Shown: in pieces, positions 55,886 through 64,000 of the stretch
Numbering within the stretch: position 1 is the stretch's first letter
How the letters are laid out: each line of letters opens with the position of its first letter
NCBI GenBank assembly: GCA_050084515.1
Contig: CM114275.1
Coordinates: 12,400,001 to 12,464,000 of the forward strand
Direction: 5' to 3'
Source: Blasia pusilla
Taxonomy: Eukaryota > Marchantiophyta > Marchantiopsida > Blasiales
DNA length: 64,000 nucleotides
Program-made: the position numbers and the translations under genes
The notes under the pieces: generated by a model
What the model was told of the DNA's origin: nothing
The model's database searches: none
Seen by the model: only the letters and a program-made list of their open reading frames with translations

Positions 55886-57112
55886 TGTCTCACCAGGTAA
55901 TACATGGCCAGCACACAACCCAGGTGAAAATGTTGCTAGTTCCACCAGTTCGGTCCCATGTAAGAGCTTAGGGCCAAATCAGAAGATCAAGATCTACAAG
56001 ATGTACTCCTTAACTACTGTAAACCCCACCTCTTTACCTTAAGAGGTTGGAGGAACTCTCTCCACTTCAGTATCACAATCCTATCCTCACCCTACTAACC
56101 AAAACTCCTTCCTTCCTCTTGAGTGCTTTGAGTGGAGTGGCCAGTGGAACCCAACAAGCACACTCTACTTAGAATTCACAGTCAAGGATGACCAGGGCAG
56201 CATAAGGTCCTCCAATGTGTTGCCTTGGACTAGTTGAATGTACCAAGGCATCCTCTAAAGTACACCCAAATCCTAACCGATCAGGTAGTGCAATCACCTT
56301 CTTCTTCTCCTCGTACCTTGCTGATCCGCTGTTCTCCCTTCTTGTTCGGGTAGTAGGAGACTTAACAGTGAGCCCATGGTCTTCTACCTATAGGGGAGCT
56401 CAAGCATGACCCTCTCTCTCTCCACTCACTAACTCTTATCACTTACGGACACGGAAGTCCAGGTTGTCACACCTTGGAAGTAATCATGTGATTGGTGTCA
56501 AAGGCCAAGCTTAGGTGGGCGAACAAACAAGCTTTCAAGCACTGACTTGGTGGAGCACAATCTTGGAACCCAAGCTTGCCTCCCTCTCTGGTGACCTCTT
56601 GTCCTCTCCTGCACTTTTGAATGATTAGTTGAATCATCTCCAAGAATCTCCCTTCATCAAGCCCTCCCCAACTCATCACTCAATCATGCACATACTCGAT
56701 ATCTGAGGGCAATGGTGTGAACTCATTTCACAGGGCTACGCTATGTATCACAAAATCATAGAGTACATGAGAGACCTTCTTCTTCTCAGCCCCCTTCAAG
56801 CACACTACACACTACCTAGACTGGGAGCACATAACTCTATTTGGTTAGCTTGGCTCAAGAGATCGAGTGTCTACTAGCCAATGACATGTCTATGCCCGCC
56901 TTCAAGCAAACCCACCAGAGTATTTATAAGTGAAGTTGAGATCCCTCTTCTTCCTTGGGCTTCTCCGGCATTCGGGTTCCTACCTTCCTACAAATCTACC
57001 TCCCCTAAGCATCTACTCCAAGGCATCTTGCCTGAAATTTCGACCTCATCTACTTCAACTGTTCTCTAACTAGCATTTCCCAAGCTTGCTTCTTCTCAAG
57101 CTGGTTCGAGCT
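55886..57112 (-). repeat. Single LTR of the nested gypsy
   Basis: One boundary is clear: on the plus strand it starts TGTCTCACC at 55886 next to the primer site. The other end is not defined and lies near the repeat tract at 57113. A TATAAATA box on the minus strand (56928-56921) fits the element's direction. Only one LTR is present for the whole element. Confidence 0.65.
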
Positions 57113-57540
57113 TCCTTGGATGCTCCTCACCGATCTCACCGATCTCATTACTTCCCCGCTGCTCCTCGGCTCCTCACCCGATCTCATTACTTCCCTGTTG
57201 CTCCTCAACTCACACTGATCTCATTACTTCCTCTGCTGCTCCTCGCTTGATCTCATTACTTCCCTCCTGCTCCTCACACGATCTCAGATGATCTCATTAC
57301 TTCCCCTCTTTGCTCCTCGGCTCTCCTGATCTCACCTGATCTCATTACTTCCCTGCTCCTCGGCTCCTCACCTGATCTCACCTCGATCTCATTACTTCCT
57401 GTTTGCTCCTCACCCGATCTCACCCGATCTCATTACTTCCCTGCTGCTCCTCATGATCTCACCTGATCTCATTACTTCCCCTCTGCTCCTCACCGATCTC
57501 ACCGATCTCATTACTTCCCTCGCCGCTCCTCACATGATAA
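57113..57540 (-). repeat. Minisatellite, about ten units of 32-49 bp, purine-rich on the minus strand
   Basis: Ten occurrences of CTCATTACTTCC separated by CTGCTCCTC and GATCTCAC words between 57147 and 57520. On the element's coding strand it is almost pure purine and lies between the integrase end and the LTR, where a polypurine tract belongs. Confidence 0.85.
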
Positions 57541-57544
57541 GGCC

Positions 57545-57966
57545 TAAGCAAATCGAATGTGTAGCTTTCTGAAACTTTTGGGGTCGACTATCATGCATCA
57601 AAGCACCATGTCCCCCTCCTTCACTGGATCATGTTGTATTCGGTTATCAAACCTCATCTTACTTTGTTCCGAACGGCCTTGGTCTTCTCTAATCGCCTTT
57701 CTCTCCTCCTCTAGGGCATCAATCATATCCAGCCCGCTATCTATGCCACCTTCAGGTTGGAAGTGCCCTTCTAGAGTATGATCAGTCTTCAACTCCAACT
57801 CTACTACCGAGAGAGGGTTATGCCCATACACCAAGAAGTAGGGACTTTTCCCTGTGGTGCTCTTCTCAGCTGTGTTGTAAGCATGGACAGCTGAAGCTAA
57901 TTTCCTATCCCAATCTGATGTGTGAGGTGCCACCATCTTGGTCCGAATGGCACCAATGATCCCATT
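57545..57966 (-). pseudogene. gypsy integrase C-terminal part (displaced)
   Basis: Open from 57936 to 57598. It overlaps the truncated integrase in DWDRKLAS and then supplies what the other end lacks: AVHAYNTAEKSTTGKSPYFL, VYGHNPLSVVELEL and KMRFDNRIQHDPVKEGDMVL. After a slip, decayed sequence resembling the LGPY/LHTRW end follows. It marks the permutation of the element. Confidence 0.85.
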
Positions 57967-58040
57967 TAAATTGCAGATTGTTGTTCTAGCTCCTTCTACT
58001 CACCTAACTAGAGTCCCAAAAGTATCTAACACACATGGGA

Positions 58041-58420
58041 GCCACTCATGAAGGGACGACAGAGGCTGAGTACATGGAGCAACCAATGCAACATGTGAGG
58101 CGGTGTGGCTTCATCGATTACTTATTGAGATTGGTGTTAGTAACTTAGGACCTAGTGTAATATATGCAGACAATATTAGTAGCATCAAGCTTGCTAATAA
58201 CCTTGTGTTTCATGCTCGTACAAAGCATGTTGAGGTGCACTATCATTTTATCAGAGAGAAAGTGCTTGCAAGAGAAATTGATCTTGTGTATATAGATACA
58301 GATCAGCAAATTGCTGACATCTTTACAAAGGCATTGTCTAGAGATAAGTTTGAGATGTTTAGAAAGGATTTAGGCATTAGAGATATCGATATGAGCTTGA
58401 GGGGGAGTATTGAAGATTGA
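58041..58420 (+). pseudogene. copia RNase H, C-terminal part
   Basis: TTEAEYM (catalytic Glu region), then in the frame 58103-58420 WLHRLLIEIGVSNLGPSVIY, ADNISSIKLANN (Asp), TKHVEVHYHFIREKV and QQIADIFTKALSRDKFE, ending at a TGA inside the LTR. It lacks the N-terminal half. Confidence 0.85.
58399..58410 (+). promoter_or_regulatory. copia polypurine tract
   Basis: GAGGGGGAGTAT immediately before the TGAAGATT start of the 3' LTR. Confidence 0.8.
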
Positions 58421-58687
58421 GTTACAGTCAAGCTCATGAGACATCTGAACTGCTATATTTGGCACTCACACAAAGTAGGGAAGTTTAATCTTGGTTAGTC
58501 AGTTGAGCACGATTATCTTAACTAGGGTTAGTTAATCACAGTTAGTCTAACTCGAGACTATGGTTAAGGGTAGGGTTAGGGTTCCTTGTACATACCCTAT
58601 ATAATTGAGAAGAGGACCAGCCTCCACTCATTCTCTCATTGCAAATTTCGTTCTCCATGGTGGTGTGTGTGTGTGTGAGAGAGCCGT
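58411..58687 (+). repeat. copia 3' LTR (truncated)
   Basis: Matches 47035-47310. Similarity ends at GAGCCG (58686); the last ~40 bp of the 5' LTR have no counterpart. Confidence 0.85.
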
Positions 58688-58799
58688 TTTAGGGTTTAGA
58701 GATAAGTTTAGGGTAAGCTCACATACACTTGGATGACGAAGTATGAAAAAATTCAAAAGAATGTCAAATAGTTGATTTAGACAAAAATGGATAAATCTT

Positions 58800-61470
58800 C
58801 TTTCCTTACAAGATTTAATTCACACGATTCAAAAATACCTATCAATTTTTGGGGTTTTTTCAAGGATTCCATTTTTTATTCAAACTTTTCAAGATGCTTA
58901 CATATACTTAAAGGATCAAGCATCCAAAATCTCAGATCAAGATGAAATTTGTGAAAAGGATGAAAAAGGAAAAGATCCTCGTTTGCAAGAAGGTTTAATC
59001 ATTCGGGTGCAGAGACCATTTAAATAATTTTGGGCTTTTAGTCACAACCCCACTTTGCTTGAAACATAGCACAATGCTTAGTTACACTTAAAAGATCAAG
59101 TATCCCAAATCTTAGCTTAAGATGAAATCCTTGAAAAGGATGAAAAATAGAAAGACCTTTTTTTTGTAAGGTCGTCTAATTATATGGGTCCAAAAATTAC
59201 TTAAATATTTTTGGACTTCTAGCCACAACTACAATTTCTTTGAAATTTTTCAGGAAGTCCAGATACATCTTAGGTATGTCCCAACTTTCTGGTCAAGTTA
59301 AAATCCTTCAACAAGATGGAAAATGGAGAGACCCTCTTCTCCCAAAACGTTTAATATATCAAAAAGGTCCAAAAACCACTTAAAGATTTTCGGGATTTTG
59401 GCCAAAGCTCCGATTTCCTTGAGCCCTTGCATATTTTCTAGAGACACCTTAAGTCTAACCGAGCAAGTAAAAAAACCACCTAAATATTTGTGGCTTTTGG
59501 TCACAACTCCAATTTCCTTGAACCTTTGCAAGAATTCTAGAGACACCTTAAGGATCAAGTATCCCAAATTTCAGGTCAAGCTGAAATCCTTGAAGAAGAT
59601 GAAAAATGAAAAGACCTTATTTTTCTAGAAGGTTTAATAGGGAGGGTCCAAAAACCACTTCAATATTTTTGGGTTTTTGGTCACAACTCCATTTTCCTTG
59701 ACACTTTCAAGAAATCGTAAAGAAACTTAAAGATTAAGTGTCCCAAATTTCCCGTTAAGATGAAATCCTTAAAGAAGATAGAAAATGGAAATACCTTGTT
59801 TTTCTAGAAGGTTTAATCATGATGGTCTAAGAACTACCTAAATATTTTTGGATCTTTGGTCACAACTCCATTTTCCTTGAACCTTTGCATGAATCCTAGA
59901 GACACCTTAAGGATCAAATGTCCCAAATTTAAAGTCAAGATTGTGAGATGACAAAATGTAACGAAATCAATCAAATATGTTCTAAATCTTTAAGATACAA
60001 AGTGGCCTAGTCCATGTGTGCACTCACAAAAGACCTTTGATCAAAATTGGACACGGATATAATTCGACATACGAGAATGCACTAACGTTGTGGCTCCCAA
60101 CTTTTTGACTACTCGAGAAACTAGGGTTTTTTAAATCTATTTTCTTTATTTCTATTTATTAAAAAAAAATCGGGAACTGCATCCCCTAACCCCTGACTCT
60201 CGCAATGCATCAAGGTATCCCACATCCTGATGTAATATAAGGTTAGATAAACCAAGTAACCCTACTCCACAAATCGCCTACATCATATTATTATAACTTC
60301 TCTGACGTCTAAGTCGGAACCATCAATCTAGGCTTCTCCTTATATAACGGGGCCGATCAGATTAATGGTATTGAGAGAAGTAAATATTTAGAATCCAAAA
60401 AAGTTGAAATCCTTCAACAAGATGGGAAAGGGAAAGACCCTATTTTGCTAGAAGGTTTAATTTGGAGGGTCCAAAAACCACTTAAATATTTTTGGGCTTT
60501 TGGTCATAACTTCATTTTCCTTAAAACTTTGCTAGAATCCTATAGGCACCTTAGGAATCAAGTGTCACAGCTTTCATATCAAGATGAAATCCTTAAACAT
60601 GATGGGAAATTGAAAGACCCTTTTTTGCTACAAGGTTTAGTTAGAAGGATGCAAAAACCACCTAAATATTTTTGGGTTTTTTTTCACAATTCCATTTTCA
60701 TTGGAGCTTTGCAAGAATCCTAGAGACACCTTAAGGATTAAGTGAAAAAAAATGAGGTCAAGATGAAATCGTTCAACAAGATGGAAAATAGAAAGACTTT
60801 GTTTTGCTAAAAGGTCGAATCGCGAGGGTCTGAAACCACTTTAATATTTTGGGGTTTTGGTTACAAATCCATTTTCCTTCAAAAAAATTTAGGAATCCTA
60901 TAGACATCATAAGGATCAAGTTTCCCAAATTTAAGGTCAAGATGGAAAATGAAAAGACATTGTTTTGCTAAAAGGTTTAGTTGGGAAGATCCAAAAAACA
61001 CCTAAATATTTTTGGGCTTTTGATCACAACTCCATTTTCCTTGAAACTTTGCTAGAACCCTATATACAGCTTAAGGATAGTGTACCAAATTTCAAGGCAA
61101 GATGAGAAAGATGGAAAGACATTTTGCAGAAGATGGAAAATAGAAAGACGTTTTGCCAAAAGGTTTAATCGAGAGGGTCCCATAACCACCTTAATATTTT
61201 GGGGCTTTTGGTTACAAATCCATATTCCTTGAAACTTTGCTAGAATCTTAGATATACCTTAAGGATCAAGTGTGCCAAATTCTACAAGATGGGAATTGGA
61301 AAGACTTTATTTTGCTAGAAGGTCTCATCGGCTCCTTATCGCAAGGGTCCAAAAACCACTTTAATATTTTTGGGCTTTTGGTTACAAATCCACTTTCCTT
61401 GAAAATTTTTAGGTAATCTAGAGATACCTAAAGGATCAAATTTTCCAAATTTCATAACTAATAAATCATA
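58800..61470. repeat. ~180-bp satellite array, about 13 units, with one interruption
   Basis: The unit contains AAGGTTTAAT, GGGTCCAAAAACCACTTAAA, TATTTTTGGGCTTTTGGTCA, CAACTCCATTTTCCTTGAA, GACACCTTAAGGATCAAGTG and AAATCCTT.AA.AAGATG. TTTCCTTGAA-type cores fall near 59050, 59227, 59409, 59509, 59689, 59869, 60513, 60694, 60871, 61033, 61211 and 61391, mostly 176-182 bp apart. One unit near 59460 is shortened to ~100 bp. An unrelated ~445-bp segment interrupts the array at ~59945-60390. No coding content. Confidence 0.88.
59945..60390. other. Unrelated insertion within the satellite
   Basis: Sequence without satellite words between two units broken at TCAAGA/TGAAATCC. It contains TTATATAAC and an A9 run. 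No clear target duplication. Type unknown. Confidence 0.5.
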
Positions 61471-62619
61471 TCTCCTTATAATAAAAACTTATAAAATATG
61501 AAAATATATTTCAATCTATTAAATACATTTTTTTAATCAAATGAATATCACCCTTCCAACTCGAAATCATCATCCATAGAAATCCATGCAGAAATATACA
61601 TTCAACTTTACCCTTTATCCAAAGGGTGCAGTATTAGTCCATAAGATTGTACACATAAGCCACTTTCAAGACAAAATTTTAAATATTTTTTACTAAAATA
61701 TGTGGATTGAGAGGAACCTCATACTTATGTACATTATAGAGATATAAACACAAACTCATTCTATCTAATGGGATTCATCACCAGATATATCTAACACTAG
61801 TTCAATCGTCTTGCCAACTCTTCCCCTAGCTCGAGTCATGCTCGTCCCTCCTCTACATAGAATAGTCCTCTCCAACACAACATTGGCTTCACCCTAATTT
61901 TTGTCTTGTCTTGGTTGTGTTGAAAGATCTCTCGATCCCTCTCAAAGAATCCAAAGTGTTCCTTTTGCATTTGACGAGGGTAGTGGTATGTTTGTGGATA
62001 CTCCCTTCCATCCTTTGAAGAATATCTTGTCATAAGATAGGTGGCAAGATAACTTCAAGTCTCCTCAAGACAAGATCATCTACCAATGGATTTTGATGAT
62101 AATTTAGATTAAGTTGTCAAGTTGTGTTCACGGCATCTTGGATGTCTTTTTCATTCGATCCCTACGTAAAGAAGAAAGTTTCTCGCCTCTCGATTTTGGG
62201 AATCTATAGAAATTCTGTGGATAAACTCTCCTCGATTGATGATTGTACATATCAATGAAGAGAATGAGCCATGATTGCATTCCGCGATCAATTCTTTCTT
62301 GATGCGGGATTTCTCCTTAAACCACATGAGTTATGTTCACTTCAAGATTATAATTGGATTGATGCTCTTGGGTTGGCCTGCGATACGAAGATGGTGCATT
62401 ACTCTCGGGTGTGCAGAAAGATATGCCAAAAAGGTGATACAATCTTCATGACCAAGGTTGTGTAGAAGTTGGACACTTGTGTGAAAATATAGTACCACTT
62501 ATAAATCACTGTAATCCAATTCATATATCCTAGATGTAAGACTTTGCTTCATGGACAAACAAACAAACATTTGAAATCACCATTTCAATATGAAAATATT
62601 GGCCATCATTGGAGGTGGC
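61471..62619. other. No gene recognised
   Basis: AT-rich, with two short open frames (61836-62033 minus, 62271-62465 plus) lacking known domains. Confidence 0.4.
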
Positions 62620-62950
62620 CACTAGGGAAAACCAGACTCCATTGTTTTCGGCTATGGAGTTGGCAACGTTGGGAGTTGGACCAGCACAGGTGTTTGGGCT
62701 GATGGCCATATTGTGAGCGTGGAGAGGTGATTGCCTCACTTTTAGAGGTAGTTGAGGAGGTGGTGGACTTGCCCTCGAAATACGTGCTCGAGACGTTTCC
62801 CATTGGGTCATGGCATATTGCGGTAGAAAAGTTGGTAGATATGCCAACTAGGCCAGCCATGATCACACCAGGTGTGGTGTTGTTGGATAACCGAGTAGGA
62901 GTGTTTGCTTGGTTAGTCCTAGAGGTATGGTGTACCATCCGCAACGCGTC

Positions 62951-63300
62951 GTACTTGATTCGGGAGCGCAGCCCTTGATGTTAGGGAAGGCGGAATGTTT
63001 GGCGTTGGGTTTATGGAAAGGCGACATCCCTTTCAGATACAGACCTCTATTAGGGGCATATCATCCATGTAATTCATGACTGGACAGGAGTTGGTAGTTA
63101 GACTCCAGCCAGAGCATGATTCGGATAGTGCGATGGTGCGCACTTGGGCGATAATGACATCGGCAAAGTCGTATGATGTGTTGGTAGGGAGTACGGTGTT
63201 GTAACCCTTTGGCTTCATTCTGGATTTTTGGGAGGGAGACGGTTTCTTATTAGTTGGGGAGGCAATCGGGTGATGGACGATGAGCCATCTACTCGTGCAG
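62951..63300 (+). pseudogene. gypsy aspartic protease
   Basis: VLDSGAQPLMLGKAECLALG, with catalytic Asp at 62957-62959, is followed after frame slips by MVRTWAIMTSAKSYDVLVGS and PFGFILDFWEG, the usual protease/spacer order of this family (compare copy B 13300-13490). Stops occur between these blocks. This is the only copy in the window in which the active site can be read. Confidence 0.75.
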
Positions 63301-63583
63301 TTTGCAGGGGGTAGTGTTGGTCGACCACGTGAGCATACGGTGACCACGTTGGAAACATTCATAGGTGGTGTTAGCTTATCATAAGGGTTTGGGGAGAGGA
63401 GCACATATGTAGAGGACATTCCTGTAGCGGATAGTCCCTCAGAAAGACATGCCAGGGTGAGTGTCTCTTCCCACGGTGTGGAGATTTGTTATTGTTGTTG
63501 GGGATGACCATTGAGATGAGTGGAGTGCAGAAGAGCTTGTGAGGTAGGCGTGGAGCCATGCCTATGTTTGGATCAGGGTACAA

Positions 63584-63640
63584 GAGTGTTAGATCTCTCT
63601 GGAGAGATCAACACGGCGGGTTGCTGAAGTGTTGCAGTGT
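63584..63640 (+). pseudogene. DNMT3-like methyltransferase, motif I remnant
   Basis: RVLDLSGEINTAG corresponds to RMLDLFGGINIGL in copy B and follows the same spacer, so this second copy also once carried the methyltransferase. Everything from motif II to the PHD finger is deleted. Confidence 0.6.
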
Positions 63641-63756
63641 TGTGGGGATGACGGCACCAATGGTGCTAGATGTGTATAGGATAGGAGATCATGTCGGGGA
63701 TATGCGTGTGTGCTACCTAGAGTTAGGGGGGCCCAAGTGCTAGCTAGGGGGCACTT

Positions 63757-64000
63757 GTGGGGTCCCTTTGTATATGCGTGAGGATATTTTGTTTATGTGT
63801 GGATCCACATGTTTGTTGGGGAAGATCAATGTTGTGTGGTGTGTAGATGTGACCAGCGATGAGGGTTGTGTGGCAATGTGTATGCGCATGACAGCTGTCA
63901 CATCTTATTTTGATGTAGGTAGAGTTCTATTGCGTCAATGACATTGAGAGTCAGCGGGCTGTTTAGGTGTAACTTTGTCCCGAAATGTCGGATGAGGTTG
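63757..64000 (+). repeat. LTR of copy F (start)
   Basis: TGTGGGGTCCC start, then GTGGATCCACATG, GATGTGACCAGCGATG and GTGTAACTTTGTCCC words shared with the copy A LTR at 3460-3640. Cut by the end of the window. Confidence 0.7.

Larger units (their letters stand above)
50901..57966 (-). mobile_element. Circularly permuted Ty3/gypsy inside the copia
   Basis: Read on the minus strand from 57966: end of integrase, 3' untranslated repeats, one LTR, primer-binding site, gag, protease, reverse transcriptase, RNase H, integrase. The integrase stops at 50901. The ends overlap: 50901-50992 and 57874-57966 are the same ~92 bp of integrase in direct orientation with about 10 percent difference. No LTR lies at either edge. 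The left junction shares GTTG with the copia. It is a non-canonical insertion with loss of copia sequence, not normal integrase-mediated insertion. Confidence 0.8.
47035..58687 (+). mobile_element. Ty1/copia element with both LTRs, split by a gypsy insertion
   Basis: 5' LTR 47035-47344, primer-binding site 47346, gag, protease, integrase and the start of reverse transcriptase to 50904. Foreign minus-strand gypsy DNA follows (50901-57966), then the RNase H end, polypurine tract and 3' LTR from 58411. The rest of the reverse transcriptase and the start of RNase H are missing. The LTRs differ by roughly 6 percent by eye. The 3' LTR stops matching at 58686, so its end is truncated and no target duplication can be read. 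Confidence 0.85.
62620..64000 (+). mobile_element. Ty3/gypsy copy F (protease, methyltransferase motif I, LTR)
   Basis: Holds protease with an intact DSG site, the spacer, the first methyltransferase motif, then a deletion to the 3' end of the element (GATGTGTATAGG, as after the PHD finger in copy A), a polypurine tract (~63742-63755) and an LTR starting TGTGGGGTCCC at 63757 that runs off the window. Start of copy uncertain. Confidence 0.75.

Noticed and set aside
58800-61470. Regular repeats considered as a CRISPR array
   Set aside because: The whole 180-bp unit is repeated without unique spacers; this is a satellite in a eukaryotic transposon landscape.

Overview
This looks like nuclear, repeat-dominated DNA from a streptophyte plant. 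Evidence: Ty3/gypsy and Ty1/copia LTR retrotransposons, a hAT transposase with a DUF659-type region, initiator-Met and TGGCGCC-type primer-binding sites, ~180-bp satellites and an EDM2-like zinc-finger fragment. The gypsy reverse transcriptase motifs and a DNMT3-like methyltransferase suggest a non-flowering lineage (bryophyte, lycophyte, fern or charophyte), but that is inference. I see no intact host gene, tRNA, rRNA or CRISPR. Almost every coding stretch is decayed.

The main content is one Ty3/gypsy family present in at least seven broken pieces: A (1-4161), B (12649-17803), G (23465-24260, minus strand, gag only), C (26165-29360), D (32690-33380, gag only), E (36640-37805) and F (62620 to the window end). 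No piece is complete. Overlaying them gives the order gag with zinc knuckle, aspartic protease, DNMT3-like cytosine-5 methyltransferase, reverse transcriptase, RNase H, integrase, C-terminal PHD finger, polypurine tract, LTR. The family thus combined a DNA-methylation writer (B; remnant in F) with a histone-reader-type domain (A, B, C). Many in-frame stops read as C-to-T changes (CAG to TAG, CGA to TGA), as expected of methylated, silenced DNA.

Layout. 1-4161: copy A, with a solo LTR inserted in gag and an LTR carrying four consecutive hairpins. 4246-6145: unrecognised minus-strand exons. 6662-7069: broken EDM2-like PHD region. 7.1-9.2 kb: GC-rich repeats and a LINE-like fragment. 9.2-11.1 kb: purine-rich non-coding DNA. 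11138-12648: two copies of another LTR-like repeat (family L) in inverted orientation around a minus-strand gypsy RT scrap. 12649-17803: copy B with the methyltransferase. 18.1-20.5 kb: possible host exons, unidentified. 20.5-26.2 kb: non-coding DNA, gag copy G, a third L repeat and a GC-rich repeat. 26165-29360: copy C. 29.8-30.8 kb: minus-strand copia. 30.85-31.6 kb: a four-unit 180-bp tandem array. 32.7-37.8 kb: copies D and E with AT-rich and GGGC-rich DNA between them. 39.4-40.0 kb: another gypsy, minus strand. 45.4-46.7 kb: hAT transposase pseudogene.

47035-58687 is a copia element with both LTRs, split by a second gypsy lineage on the minus strand (50901-57966). That gypsy is circularly permuted: its integrase is cut, the end of integrase sits at the opposite end, and a single LTR lies in the middle. 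From 58.8 to 61.47 kb a second ~180-bp satellite related to the first follows, then ~1.1 kb without recognisable content, then copy F runs off the window.
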